Source of the DNA: Allocatelliglobosispora scoriae
Lineage (GTDB): Bacteria; Actinomycetota; Actinomycetes; Mycobacteriales; Micromonosporaceae
DNA length: 64,000 bases
Assembly: GCF_014204945.1 (NCBI RefSeq)
Contig: NZ_JACHMN010000003.1
Location: forward strand, 248,001 to 312,000
Direction of reading: 5' to 3'
Shown here: positions 9,534 to 17,656 of the stretch, piece by piece
Position numbering within the stretch: the stretch's first letter is position 1
Layout of the letters: each line of letters starts with the position of its first letter
The notes under the pieces: generated by a model
The model's database searches: none
What the model saw: only the letters and a program-made list of their open reading frames with translations
What the model was told of the DNA's origin: nothing
Program-made: the position numbers and the translations under genes

Positions 9534-11039
9534 TCATTTCGTGAAGCCCCACACCTTGATCTGCCCGCTGGCGACGCAGATCAGGTGTGTGGTGTTCCAG
9601 CCGCATTCGCCCACGCCATCCACCTCCCCCAGCAGCACCGGGTCGGCCGCTATCGGCGAGGTGGCGAAGACCTCGTAGCCGTTCTTGCCGAAGCCGCGGA
9701 AGATGATCAAGGCGTTGGTGTCGAGCCAGTAGGCGTCGCCCCTGCGCCCCTCGGCACTGAGCACCTCCCGGCCGTCGCTGTCGGTCACCGTGCTCACCAT
9801 GTCGCTCTGACCGGGAGAGATGCTGACCAGCAGCAGCCCGTTAACGGTCCTGAGGTCTCGCGACTCGACGTTGCGCCGCCACGCCACCTTGCCGTCGGTG
9901 GTGCTGATCGAGGTGAGCCCGTATTTCCCGGACCGGTCTCCCTCGGCGAATTCGGTGAAGCAGAGCCTGCCGGTGCCACACGGGGTCAGGCTGTGGGCGC
10001 TGGCGGCGTCGTTCGTGTAGAGCTGCCGCGTGGCCCCACCCGGGCGCAGATCCGTGGCGCGGATCACGGCCGTCGCGTTGATCCTGCTGGTGTAGAGCAC
10101 GCCGTCGATGGTGAGCATCTCATCGTGCGCATCCTGGCCGGCCGGGTCGGCCGCCTTCGGGTGGCGGCTGACCTCCGCGCTCGTACGGGCATTGCGCACG
10201 ATCGCCGTGCCGTCGGTGGTGACCTGCACGATCCGCGTGAAACCAAAGTCCGCCCCGGGGGAGAATCGGCCTCGATTGCTGTTGACGTCACCCATCGCAG
10301 CGGTGCTGCTGTCCGCCATCAGGTGCACCGTCGGGTTGCCCCCGTCGGGCAGCGACCACTGGACCTTGCCGGTGGCGAGGTCGTAGGCGCGAATCGTCCG
10401 GTCGAGTCGAGAATCGATGATCATCAGCGATTCGCCGATGATCACGTGGTCCTCCTCGAAGTTGTTGACGTCGACTCGCATCAACACCTTGCCGTTCTTC
10501 TGATCGAGGACGGTGACGGAGCCGTCGGGCCGGACACCGGCGTCGTGGCGGCCGCTGGCGATGACGTACCTCGGGTGCCAGCTGACGAATGCCGCGTCGC
10601 CGAAGGTGCCGATCGTCTTCGGGCCCCACGCCACCCTGCCGTTGCTCAGATTGATCGCGGTAACGGTCAGCTTCCCGTCGTCCTCCGTCTGCCGGCCGAC
10701 GAACGCCCGGTCGGCGGTGGTCGGGATCGTCGTGACGCGAGTGGGGCCGTCCACCGTCACCGCCTCGCCGACCTGCCGCAGCGAACCGAACGGGATGACC
10801 GGGCCGGGGACCGAGTGGCTCGCCACGGGCTGTGGCGCGATGTCCGGGTCGCTGCCGGATCCGCCGCGCACGGCCACACCCACACCCCCGACCAGCACCA
10901 GTACGCCGGCAGCGGCGCCTGCGACCGTCCGGAGGGTCCGGCTTCGCCCCCGGCGCCTCGCCACCGCCGGTACGCCGGTCGGCACGGCGTCAGCGTCCTG
11001 GCGGAGTGCCGCGAAGAAGGGATCGAGATCAGCGGTCAT
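9534..11039 (-). CDS. Membrane-anchored PQQ-like beta-propeller protein
   Basis: 501-residue protein. A short cytoplasmic N-terminus (MTADLDPFFAALRQDAD, then an Arg-rich stretch) is followed by one membrane segment (about 38-57) and a long extracytoplasmic region. That region has repeated blade-like units of the type NGRVAWGPK, TGKVQWSL and DGKVAWRRN, typical of PQQ-like/WD propellers. It overlaps the upstream ECF sigma gene by 11 nt, so the two are co-expressed. The position suggests an anti-sigma or sensor role, but no zinc-binding HxxxCxxC anti-sigma motif is present in the cytoplasmic part. The function is inferred from context only. Confidence 0.7.
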   Translation of the reverse strand: MTADLDPFFAALRQDADAVPTGVPAVARRRGRSRTLRTVAGAAAGVLVLVGGVGVAVRGGSGSDPDIAPQPVASHSVPGPVIPFGSLRQVGEAVTVDGPTRVTTIPTTADRAFVGRQTEDDGKLTVTAINLSNGRVAWGPKTIGTFGDAAFVSWHPRYVIASGRHDAGVRPDGSVTVLDQKNGKVLMRVDVNNFEEDHVIIGESLMIIDSRLDRTIRAYDLATGKVQWSLPDGGNPTVHLMADSSTAAMGDVNSNRGRFSPGADFGFTRIVQVTTDGTAIVRNARTSAEVSRHPKAADPAGQDAHDEMLTIDGVLYTSRINATAVIRATDLRPGGATRQLYTNDAASAHSLTPCGTGRLCFTEFAEGDRSGKYGLTSISTTDGKVAWRRNVESRDLRTVNGLLLVSISPGQSDMVSTVTDSDGREVLSAEGRRGDAYWLDTNALIIFRGFGKNGYEVFATSPIAADPVLLGEVDGVGECGWNTTHLICVASGQIKVWGFTK

Positions 11040-11541
11040 GGCGTCCCCCTGTGTGCGTGCGGGGCTTGAGGTCGGAGAGGGATTCAGCGAGAGCGGCCCG
11101 TCCCCGCAGCAGCCGGGACTTGACGGTGTTGACGTTCGTGCCGGTCTCGTCGGCGATCTCCGCCAACGACCGGTCCATCAGGTGATGCAGCAGGAGCACC
11201 TGCCGCTGCTCGAAGGGGAGGCCGCGCATCGCGGCCACCAGGAGCACGGTCTCCTCCGAGGGCGGCTCCACCGCCGGGGTCGGCGGATGGGATGCCGCAG
11301 CGGCCCGCCGCACCCGCAACCGTCGCCATCTGTCCAGGGCGAGCCGGTTCACCACCAGCCTCAGCCACGCCTCCGCGTCGTCATAGGCCCGCAGGCGGCG
11401 CCAGCGTTGCCAAGCCCTGGCGTACGCCTCCTGCGCCAGATCCTGTGCCTCCCCGGGGTCGCCGGTGAGGCCGTAGGCGTACCGCGTCAACCGTTGCGAA
11501 GTGCCCCGGTAGAACGCGTCGAACGTCTCGACGTCGGTCAT
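11029..11541 (-). CDS. SigE-family ECF RNA polymerase sigma factor
   Basis: 170-residue extracytoplasmic-function sigma factor. Region 2 is visible as FYRGTSQRLTRYAYGLTGD and AQDLAQEAYARAWQRW. Region 4 is LPFEQRQVLLLHHLMDRSLAEIADETGTNVNTVKSRLLRGRAAL. The small size, with no extra C-terminal domain, fits the SigE family that is greatly expanded in Streptomyces and Micromonosporaceae. Its 3' end overlaps the membrane propeller gene, its likely regulator or partner. The gene is divergent from proS. Confidence 0.9.
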   Translation of the reverse strand: MTDVETFDAFYRGTSQRLTRYAYGLTGDPGEAQDLAQEAYARAWQRWRRLRAYDDAEAWLRLVVNRLALDRWRRLRVRRAAAASHPPTPAVEPPSEETVLLVAAMRGLPFEQRQVLLLHHLMDRSLAEIADETGTNVNTVKSRLLRGRAALAESLSDLKPRTHTGGRHDR

Positions 11542-11647
11542 CTTCCCTGCCGTCAGCTAGTGAAGTGGGTTCATATGCTGACACGGCACGCCCCGGCGCG
11601 AGGTTGCCCTTCATCGATGATCAACTGCACGGGTAGGATTGCTCCTC

Positions 11648-13057
11648 ATGGCACGCGTGCTCACTCCCCGAGCGGAAGACTTTCCCCGCTGGTACCAAGA
11701 CCTGATCGCCAAGGCCGAGCTGGCCGACAACGGCCCTGTGCGCGGGACCATGGTGATCAGGCCGACCGCCTACGCCATCTGGGAGCGCATGCAGGCGGAC
11801 ATGGACGCCCGCATCAAGGTCACCGGTGCGGAGAACGCGTACTTCCCGCTCTTCATCCCCGAGAGCTACCTCAAGCGCGAGGCGCAGCACGTCGAGGGCT
11901 TCTCGCCGGAGCTGGCGGTCGTCACCCACGGTGGCGGCAAACCGCTCGCGGAGCCGATCGTCGTGCGCCCCACCAGCGAGACGGTCATCGGCGAGTTCAT
12001 GGCGAAGTGGGTCGACTCCTACCGCGACCTGCCGCTGCTGCTCAACCAGTGGGCCAACGTGGTCCGCTGGGAGCTGCGCCCCCGGCTCTTCCTGCGCACC
12101 AGCGAGTTCCTCTGGCAGGAGGGCCACACGGCGCACGCCACCGAGGCCGACGCCAAGGACTACACGCTGCGGATCCACCACGAGGTCTACGAGCGCCACA
12201 TGCGCGAGCTGCTCGCCATCCCCGTGGTCGTCGGCCGCAAGACCGACCGTGAGCGCTTCGCGGGTGCCACCAGCACCTACACGCTCGAAGCGATGATGGG
12301 CGACGGCAAGGCCCTGCAGATGGGCACGTCGCACGAGCTCGGGCAGAATTTCGCCAAGGCGTTCGACATCACCTACTCCTCGTCGACCGGCAGCCGCGAG
12401 CACGCGTGGACCACCTCCTGGGGCACCTCGACCCGGATGGTCGGCGGGCTCATCATGTGCCACGGCGATGACAACGGCCTGCGCATCCCGCCGCTGCTCG
12501 CACCGACCCAGGTGCTGGTCACGGTCGTCAAGGAGACCGACGGATCGGTCACCTCGGCCGCCAGGACGGTCTATGAGGACCTGCTCGCCGTCGGGGTCCG
12601 GGCCAAGCTCGACGACCGGGTCGACACGCCGTTCGGCCGCCGGGCCGTCGACGCCGAGCTCAAGGGCATCCCGCTGCGGGTCGAGGTGGGACCCCGCGAC
12701 CTGGCCAACGGTCAGGTCGTGCTGGTACGCCGTACCGACGGCTCGAAGACGCCGCTCGCCCTCGCCGAGCTCGTGGGTGCCGCGACGGCCGCCCTGGAGC
12801 AGGACCAGAAGGCGCTCTACGACAGCGCGCTGGAGTTCCGCGAGTCGCGGACCGCCGACGTCTCTACATTGGATGATGCACTCGCCGCTGCGGCGACCGG
12901 CTGGGCCCGGCTGCCGTGGTCGGCCGTCGGTGTCGAGGGCGAGGCTCGGGCCAACGCCGAGGCGGTCACCGTGCGCTGCCTCTACCGCGCCGATGGTTCC
13001 GTGCCCGCGTCGCAGGACGAGCCCGACCTGATGGCGATCCTGGCCCGCTCTTACTGA
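11648..13057 (+). CDS. proS: Prolyl-tRNA synthetase, eukaryote/archaea-like type
   Basis: Charges tRNA-Pro with proline. The 469-residue class II synthetase lacks the large editing insertion of the E. coli type and resembles the shorter archaeal/eukaryotic type. Motif 2 is visible as RPRLFLRTSEFLWQEGHTAH, motif 3 as GTSTRMVGGLIMCHGDD, and RPTSETVI is the ATP/proline-site loop. An anticodon-binding domain follows (from about 275) and a zinc-type C-terminal domain is present. The ATG at 11648 gives MARVLTPRAEDF; an in-frame TTG three codons earlier is less likely. Many actinobacteria carry both ProRS types; whether this is the only copy cannot be seen here. Confidence 0.93.
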   Translation: MARVLTPRAEDFPRWYQDLIAKAELADNGPVRGTMVIRPTAYAIWERMQADMDARIKVTGAENAYFPLFIPESYLKREAQHVEGFSPELAVVTHGGGKPLAEPIVVRPTSETVIGEFMAKWVDSYRDLPLLLNQWANVVRWELRPRLFLRTSEFLWQEGHTAHATEADAKDYTLRIHHEVYERHMRELLAIPVVVGRKTDRERFAGATSTYTLEAMMGDGKALQMGTSHELGQNFAKAFDITYSSSTGSREHAWTTSWGTSTRMVGGLIMCHGDDNGLRIPPLLAPTQVLVTVVKETDGSVTSAARTVYEDLLAVGVRAKLDDRVDTPFGRRAVDAELKGIPLRVEVGPRDLANGQVVLVRRTDGSKTPLALAELVGAATAALEQDQKALYDSALEFRESRTADVSTLDDALAAAATGWARLPWSAVGVEGEARANAEAVTVRCLYRADGSVPASQDEPDLMAILARSY

Positions 13058-13069
13058 GTCTTGAGGTGA

Positions 13070-13105
13070 CGGTGCCCCGCCCCCCGCACCTGGGGCGGGG
13101 CACCG
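13070..13105. terminator. GC-rich hairpin between convergent proS and coiled-coil gene
   Basis: Perfect 14-bp stem (13070-13083 and 13092-13105) with an 8-nt loop. It lies 12 nt after the proS stop and 5 nt before the stop of the reverse-strand gene, so it probably serves both as a bidirectional terminator. No T-run is present. Confidence 0.75.
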
Positions 13106-13110
13106 CGCTA

Positions 13111-13725
13111 TTAGGCCGGCCGTTGCTCCGGTAGCCGCGTGAGGATCACGTCGAGCCTGCTGAGCACCGTCGCGACCTTCGACTCGATCGCGGCGTTGAA
13201 GGCGTCCTGCCGTTCGTTGAACTGGGCCTGATCTCCCAGCAGCTTGGTGTGGTGCGTGAGGGTCGCGCCCTGACTCTCGAGCATGGCGGTGTGCTGGTCG
13301 AGGACCTTGCCGTGGCTTGCCAGCGTGGCGGTGTGCTGGTCGAGGACCTTGCCGTGGCTTGCCAGCGTGGCGGTGTGCTGGTCGAGGACCTTGCCGTGGC
13401 TTGCCAGCGTGGCGGTGTGCTGGTCGAGGACCTTGCCGTGGCTCGCGAGCGTGGCGGTGTGCTGGTCGAGGACCTTGCCGTGGCTCGCCAGCGTGGCGGT
13501 GTGTTGATCAAGGACCTTCGCCTGGCTCGCGAGCGTGGCGGTGTGCTGGTCGAGGACCTTCGCCTGGCTCGTCAGCATGGTGCTGTGGCGGCCGAGGGTC
13601 GCAGTCTGCTCGCGCTGGGTCTCGACCAGCTCGTCGATGATGTCGCTCATGGTGCGGTCATTCTCGTCCAGCTTCTCCGTCTTTCGCGCGAGAGCCTCGA
13701 GACTGATTGGTGCGGGGGTGTTCAC
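13111..13725 (-). CDS. Coiled-coil protein with 14-residue tandem repeats
   Basis: 204-residue protein not recognised as a known family. The N-terminus (about 1-45, containing ENDRTMSDIIDELVETQ) leads into seven near-identical 14-residue units KVLDQHTATLASHG (or ASQA), with a degenerate unit on each side (about 45-160). The C-terminus is helical, SKVATVLSRLDVILTRLPE. Fourteen residues equal two heptads; hydrophobic Val/Leu and Leu at regular positions predict a long parallel coiled coil with periodic Gln/His. No signal peptide or membrane segment is seen. The ATG is preceded by AGGAGAAGG-like ribosome-binding sequence. Such proteins can be rulers or scaffolds, but that is conjecture. Confidence 0.65.
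   Translation of the reverse strand: MNTPAPISLEALARKTEKLDENDRTMSDIIDELVETQREQTATLGRHSTMLTSQAKVLDQHTATLASQAKVLDQHTATLASHGKVLDQHTATLASHGKVLDQHTATLASHGKVLDQHTATLASHGKVLDQHTATLASHGKVLDQHTAMLESQGATLTHHTKLLGDQAQFNERQDAFNAAIESKVATVLSRLDVILTRLPEQRPA
13284..13577. repeat. 42-bp tandem repeat array inside the coiled-coil gene
   Basis: Seven head-to-tail 42-bp units are marked by GTGCTGGTCGAGGACCTT at 13291, 13333, 13375, 13417, 13459 and 13543, with a diverged copy at 13501. Units 1-4 are nearly identical at the nucleotide level, showing recent expansion; the outer units are diverged. There are no spacers, so this is a coding minisatellite and not CRISPR. Copy number probably varies between strains. 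Confidence 0.95.
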
Positions 13726-14103
13726 GTGCCTTCTCCTGGTGTCGGTGGTGCGGCCATTGCGACTGAGGAGGACCTTCTCCTGGGTATGCCTGCCCGGACA
13801 GGCGGAGGGCCAATTTACGACCGGCTGCAGTGCCTGATTTCGACTTCCCGGACGTTACCGAAGCGGTTTCAAGATTGCAAGTAGTAATGGTGGCCAGGTG
13901 GTACCAATGATCGGTAACGAACGCCACGGGCAGGGCGGTTCGTCCGTTCCGGGGCGGCATGGCAGAATGGACCACTGGTAATCGGTGCGCTATTGGCTGC
14001 CCTCTAACTTCCGGTGGCGCTGACCGAGTCCACGAGCGCCGATCGCCGTATCCCCACGCGGGGTGACGACGCTCAACCCTTATCGCAACAGGAGCGAACA
14101 CAC
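13726..14103. promoter_or_regulatory. Divergent promoter region between coiled-coil gene and rpsP
   Basis: 378 bases with no convincing gene. It must carry the promoters of the reverse-strand coiled-coil gene and of the rpsP operon. A 9-bp inverted pair, CGTTACCGA (13853-13861) and its complement (13911-13919), lies about 50 nt apart near the middle, possibly a divided operator. The final part carries CAACAGGAGCGAACAC, with an AGGAG ribosome-binding site for rpsP. No strong terminator or RNA gene is visible. Confidence 0.45.
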
Positions 14104-14574
14104 GTGGCCGTCAAAATCCGGCTTCTGCGGATGGGCAAGATCCGCAACCCGCAGTACCGCATCGTCATCGCCGACTCACGCGTCAAGCGTGACGGCAAGG
14201 CGATTGAGTTCATCGGTGTCTACCACCCGAAGGAGGAGCCGTCGCTGATCGAGGTCAAGTCCGACCGCGTGCAGCACTGGCTCTCCGTGGGTGCGCAGCC
14301 GACCGAGGCTGTCATCGCCATTCTCTCGAAGACGGGCGACTGGCAGAAGTACAAGGGCCTGCCGGCCCCGCCGCCGCTGCTCGTCAAGGCTGAGAAGCCG
14401 AGCCGCATCTCGCGCTACGAGCTCGAGTCGAAGGCCGCCGCCGGGCTGGTCGAGGCCACGCCGGTGAAGACCGCTCCGAAGAAGGCAGAGAAGAAGACCG
14501 CCGAGCCCAAGGCCGAGGCCGCTCCGGCCGAGGTGAAGGCCGAGGAGGCCCCGGTTGCGGACGCCGCCGAGTAG
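14104..14574 (+). CDS. rpsP: 30S ribosomal protein S16 (bS16) with long tail
   Basis: Small-subunit protein that helps assemble the 16S 5' domain. [20 protein letters not shown] and [17 protein letters not shown] are diagnostic. The GTG at 14104 has AGGAG nine bases upstream; longer upstream frames have no family similarity. At 156 residues it is much longer than the ~85-residue E. coli protein: from about residue 100 a tail rich in Ala, Lys and Glu continues to the stop, as seen in several actinobacteria. It is the first gene of the rpsP-khpA-rimM-trmD operon. Confidence 0.96.
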   Translation: MAVKIRLLRMGKIRNPQYRIVIADSRVKRDGKAIEFIGVYHPKEEPSLIEVKSDRVQHWLSVGAQPTEAVIAILSKTGDWQKYKGLPAPPPLLVKAEKPSRISRYELESKAAAGLVEATPVKTAPKKAEKKTAEPKAEAAPAEVKAEEAPVADAAE

Positions 14575-14818
14575 CAGCAAGCCTGACGGAGCGCTCCGGC
14601 CCGCGCTGGAGCACCTGGTCAAAGGCATCGTGGAGCACCCGGACGATGTCCGGGTGCGTCTCGTCGACGCGCGCCGCGGTGCGCGCCTCGAGGTGCGCGT
14701 GCACCCCGAGGACCTGGGCACGGTCATCGGTCGCGGCGGGCGCACTGCGCGCGCGCTGCGCCAGGTGATCGGCTCGGTGGGCGGTAAGGGACTGCGCGTT
14801 GACATCGTCGACGCCTGA
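14555..14818 (+). CDS. khpA: KH-domain RNA-binding protein KhpA
   Basis: 87-residue single KH-domain protein. The core [15 protein letters not shown], then [21 protein letters not shown] (GxxG loop at GRGG) and LRQVIG identify the family (formerly YlqC, UPF0109). It lies between rpsP and rimM as in most Gram-positive bacteria. In Firmicutes, KhpA pairs with KhpB and affects cell length and sRNA binding. No ATG or GTG lies before the conserved core; the only in-frame start is the TTG at 14555, which overlaps the end of rpsP by 20 nt. Exact start is therefore uncertain. Confidence 0.88.
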   Translation: MRTPPSSSKPDGALRPALEHLVKGIVEHPDDVRVRLVDARRGARLEVRVHPEDLGTVIGRGGRTARALRQVIGSVGGKGLRVDIVDA

Positions 14819-15332
14819 CACTTCCCGCCTGGTCGTCGGCAAGATCATCCGACCGCACGGCGTACGCGGCGAGGTTGTCGTGGACATGCGGACGGACTCT
14901 CCCGAGCAGCGCTTCACGATGGGGTCGGTGTACTTCACCGACCCCATCGCGGGGCGCACCCTGAAGCTGGAGTCGGGTCGCTGGCACCAGGGCCGGCTGC
15001 TCGCCGTCTTCGCCGAGATCCCGGACCGCAACGCGGCCGAGGACGCGCGGGGGACACTGCTCTGGCTCGACGTCGCCGAGATCGAGGCGCCCGAGGATCC
15101 CGACGAGTTCAACGACTTCCAGCTGGTCGGGCTCGACGTCGTCACGGTCGAGGGCGAGCATGTCGGCAAGATTGTTCGCATCGACCACGCTCCCGCGTCC
15201 GACCTGCTCGTCATCACCTGGTCCGACGGGCGCATCGTGCTGCTGCCATTCGTCACCTCGATGGTGCCGACCGTCGACATCGCGGGTGGTCGGGTCGTCA
15301 TCAATCCGCCCGACGGGCTGCTGGATCTGTGA
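14799..15332 (+). CDS. rimM: Ribosome maturation factor RimM
   Basis: Assists 30S head assembly and binds uS19. The 177-residue protein has the RimM N-domain ([18 protein letters not shown]) and the PRC-barrel C-domain ([19 protein letters not shown], then [10 protein letters not shown] and [12 protein letters not shown]). The TTG at 14799 overlaps the khpA stop by 20 nt and is the only start that keeps the complete first strand. It is the third gene of the rpsP operon, 1 nt before trmD. Confidence 0.94.
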   Translation: MTSSTPDTSRLVVGKIIRPHGVRGEVVVDMRTDSPEQRFTMGSVYFTDPIAGRTLKLESGRWHQGRLLAVFAEIPDRNAAEDARGTLLWLDVAEIEAPEDPDEFNDFQLVGLDVVTVEGEHVGKIVRIDHAPASDLLVITWSDGRIVLLPFVTSMVPTVDIAGGRVVINPPDGLLDL

Positions 15333-15333
15333 C

Positions 15334-16098
15334 ATGCGCGTCGACGTCGTCACGATCTTCCCGGACTATCTAGCCCCGCTGGAGCTCTCCCTGCTCGGCA
15401 AGGCCCGCGCCGAGGGACGCCTGGAGCTGGAGGTCCACGACCTGCGGCGGTGGACCTACGACGTGCACAAGACCGTCGACGACTCGCCCTACGGGGGTGG
15501 GGCCGGGATGGTAATGCGGCCCGAACCGTGGGGCGAGGCGCTCGACACGCTGGCGAAGCCGCACACCCGGCTCGTCGTCCCCGCGCCGACGGGCGTGCGC
15601 TTCACCCAGGCCCTGGCGCACGAGCTGGCGGTCGAGGAGCACCTCCTGTTCGCCTGCGGGCGCTACGAGGGCATCGATCAGCGGGTCATCGACTACGCGT
15701 CGGCCCGGATGACGGTGACCGAGGTATCGCTCGGTGACTACGTGCTCTTCGGCGGCGAGGTCGCCGTGCTGGTGATGCTGGAGGCGATGACCCGGCTCAT
15801 CCCGGGGGTGCTCGGCAACGCCGACTCGCTCTCCGACGAGTCCCACGCGCACGGGCTGCTCGAAGCGCCGATGTACACCAAGCCGGCGACGTGGCGGGAG
15901 CTCGACGTGCCCGAGATCCTGCGCTCGGGGGACCACGGTCGGATCGCGCGGTGGCGGCGGGATCAGGCTCTGCTGCGTACCGGTGAGAGAAGGCCGGACC
16001 TGATCGCGGACCTGGACCCGGCGACGCTCGACAAGCGTGATGTCGCCACCCTCACCCAGGGCGGATTTCAGGTTCCCGCACGGGGTGTGGCAGAGTGA
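15334..16098 (+). CDS. trmD: tRNA (guanine-N1)-methyltransferase TrmD
   Basis: SAM-dependent SPOUT enzyme that makes m1G37 in tRNAs and prevents +1 frameshifting. The 254-residue protein starts [13 protein letters not shown] at the ATG 1 nt after rimM. The knot region shows [28 protein letters not shown] and [19 protein letters not shown], which build the SAM site. The open frame extends upstream through rimM, but similarity starts at this ATG. Last gene of the operon; rplS follows after 146 nt and has its own leader. Confidence 0.96.
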   Translation: MRVDVVTIFPDYLAPLELSLLGKARAEGRLELEVHDLRRWTYDVHKTVDDSPYGGGAGMVMRPEPWGEALDTLAKPHTRLVVPAPTGVRFTQALAHELAVEEHLLFACGRYEGIDQRVIDYASARMTVTEVSLGDYVLFGGEVAVLVMLEAMTRLIPGVLGNADSLSDESHAHGLLEAPMYTKPATWRELDVPEILRSGDHGRIARWRRDQALLRTGERRPDLIADLDPATLDKRDVATLTQGGFQVPARGVAE

Positions 16099-16201
16099 TG
16101 AGGTTGCCGTTCGCGGCGCGCTTCCGCGCGTGCGGACGAGGGCCCTGCACCGGACACCCAGGCGACACCCGGGGTGGCTGGAGGGCCAGTAATATTCGCT
16201 T

Positions 16202-16222
16202 TGCATGCTGGTCGCATGCAAT
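16202..16222 (+). promoter_or_regulatory. Hairpin in the rplS leader
   Basis: A perfect 8-bp stem, TTGCATGC (16202-16209) and GCATGCAA (16215-16222), with loop TGGTC. It ends 22 nt before the rplS ATG and just before the AAGGAAG ribosome-binding sequence. Leaders of ribosomal protein genes often carry autoregulatory stems, so this could be an L19-binding or simple attenuation structure. No match to a known RNA family can be claimed by eye. Confidence 0.4.
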
Positions 16223-16244
16223 GAGCCGCTAAGGAAGCACAGCG

Positions 16245-16601
16245 ATGAATACGCTGGACGTGCTCGATGCCGCATCGGTCCGCACCGACATCCCGAGGTT
16301 CCGCGCCGGTGACACCCTGAAGGTGTATGTCCGGGTCGTCGAGGGCAACCGGTCCCGCATCCAGATCTTCGAGGGCATCGTCCTTCGTCGGCAGGGTTCG
16401 GGTCTGACCGAGACCTTCACTGTCCGCAAGATCAGCTACAGCGTCGGTGTGGAGCGCACCTACCCGATCAACAGCCCGCAGCTGGACAAGATCGAGGTCG
16501 TGACCCGCGGTGACGTTCGTCGCGCGAAGCTCTACTACCTGCGTGATCTTCGTGGCAAGAAGGCCAAGATCAAGGAACTCCGCGACGCCAAGGTCAGCTG
16601 A
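16245..16601 (+). CDS. rplS: 50S ribosomal protein L19 (bL19)
   Basis: 118-residue large-subunit protein at the 30S-50S interface. The features [53 protein letters not shown] and [16 protein letters not shown] are diagnostic. Start is the ATG after an AAGGAAG site. It is followed by a strong terminator, so it forms its own unit next to the trmD operon. Confidence 0.97.
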   Translation: MNTLDVLDAASVRTDIPRFRAGDTLKVYVRVVEGNRSRIQIFEGIVLRRQGSGLTETFTVRKISYSVGVERTYPINSPQLDKIEVVTRGDVRRAKLYYLRDLRGKKAKIKELRDAKVS

Positions 16602-16617
16602 ACGACCCATTAGTCGT

Positions 16618-16664
16618 AAAAAAGCGGATGGTCCGCCGTCGCGAGACGGGGCCATCCGTTTTTT
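16618..16664. terminator. Intrinsic terminator after rplS
   Basis: CGGATGG (16625-16631) pairs with CCATCCG (16652-16658), and the inner CCGTC pairs with GACGG around a GCGA loop. Six A residues precede the stem and TTTTTT follows it, so it can act on both strands. It lies 17 nt after the rplS stop. Confidence 0.92.
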
Positions 16665-16711
16665 ACATTTGAGCACTCCACAAATACCCGCCGAAGGCCT
16701 ACAGTGCTCCG

Positions 16712-17656
16712 GTGACCCAGCGGTGGACCGACTACTCCGATACCCCTGACGAACCATCGCGCGACCTCGCCACCCGTGAGCCGGCAGCGGTGACGGGCGA
16801 GGTCTGGGGCCGGCGGCGCAAGCGCCGCGGGGGGCGCAGGATGCCGCTCTGGCAGGAGATACCCCTGCTGCTCATCATCGCGCTCGGGCTCGCGGTGCTG
16901 GTTCGCACATTCTTCTTCCAGGCGTTCTTCATCCCGTCGGGATCGATGGAGGACACCCTGCGCCGCGACGACCGGGTCATCGTCAACAAGCTCTCCTACG
17001 AGTTCGGCGACCCCGAGCGCGGCGACGTCATCGTCTTCAAGGGCCCCGACAACTGGGTCCCGGAGAACGCCGTCGATCCCAACTCGAGCTTCTTCACCCG
17101 GCTCGGTCGGGGTCTCGGCGACCTCGTCGGCATCAGCCAGCCGGGGGAGAAGGACTTCATCAAACGGGTCATCGGCCTCCCCGGCGACCATGTCTCCTGC
17201 TGCGACGTCAAGGGCAGGATCTATGTCAACGGCATCCCGATCGACGAGCCCTATGTCACCAGCACCAAGGACGCCAACCTCGACACCGCCAAGACCCCGG
17301 GGCGCTGCGGACCGCGCGCGTTCGACGAGGTCACCGTCGAGCCGGGCATGCTCTTCGTGATGGGCGACCACCGGCTCGTCTCGCAGGACTCCCGGTGCCA
17401 GGGCCAGGTCCCGATCGAGAATGTGATCGGCCCCGCATTCTCCATCGTCTGGCCCGTCAGCCGATGGAATGGTCTCGATGTCGGAGACACGTTTTCCAAG
17501 GTCCCGGACGGCCGTGCGAACGCATCTGGGCAGGTCAGTCCAGGTGACCCCGCACCACTGGGTGCACTGCTCGCCGGGGCCGCGGTGATGTTGCCCTGGG
17601 CGACGGCGCGCCGGGTCCGCGCGCTCAAAGGTGAGTCACGTAGGCTTCGGCCGTGA
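16712..17656 (+). CDS. lepB: Signal peptidase I, with C-terminal membrane segment
   Basis: Cleaves signal peptides of secreted proteins at the outer face of the membrane. The 314-residue protein has a polar, Arg-rich N-terminus, one membrane segment (about 50-70), the catalytic Ser-78 in IPSGSMEDTL and the general base Lys-151 in DFIKRVIGLPGD. Further motifs are GDVIVFKGP and MGDHRLVSQDSR. A second hydrophobic stretch (about 280-300, GALLAGAAVMLPW) precedes a basic tail; the neighbour lacks it. The GTG start gives a full N-terminus. It overlaps the second lepB by 4 nt. Confidence 0.93.
   Translation: MTQRWTDYSDTPDEPSRDLATREPAAVTGEVWGRRRKRRGGRRMPLWQEIPLLLIIALGLAVLVRTFFFQAFFIPSGSMEDTLRRDDRVIVNKLSYEFGDPERGDVIVFKGPDNWVPENAVDPNSSFFTRLGRGLGDLVGISQPGEKDFIKRVIGLPGDHVSCCDVKGRIYVNGIPIDEPYVTSTKDANLDTAKTPGRCGPRAFDEVTVEPGMLFVMGDHRLVSQDSRCQGQVPIENVIGPAFSIVWPVSRWNGLDVGDTFSKVPDGRANASGQVSPGDPAPLGALLAGAAVMLPWATARRVRALKGESRRLRP

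Noticed and set aside
13284-13577. Regular 42-bp repeats that could suggest a CRISPR array
   Set aside because: The units are contiguous with no spacers and encode an in-frame 14-residue repeat.
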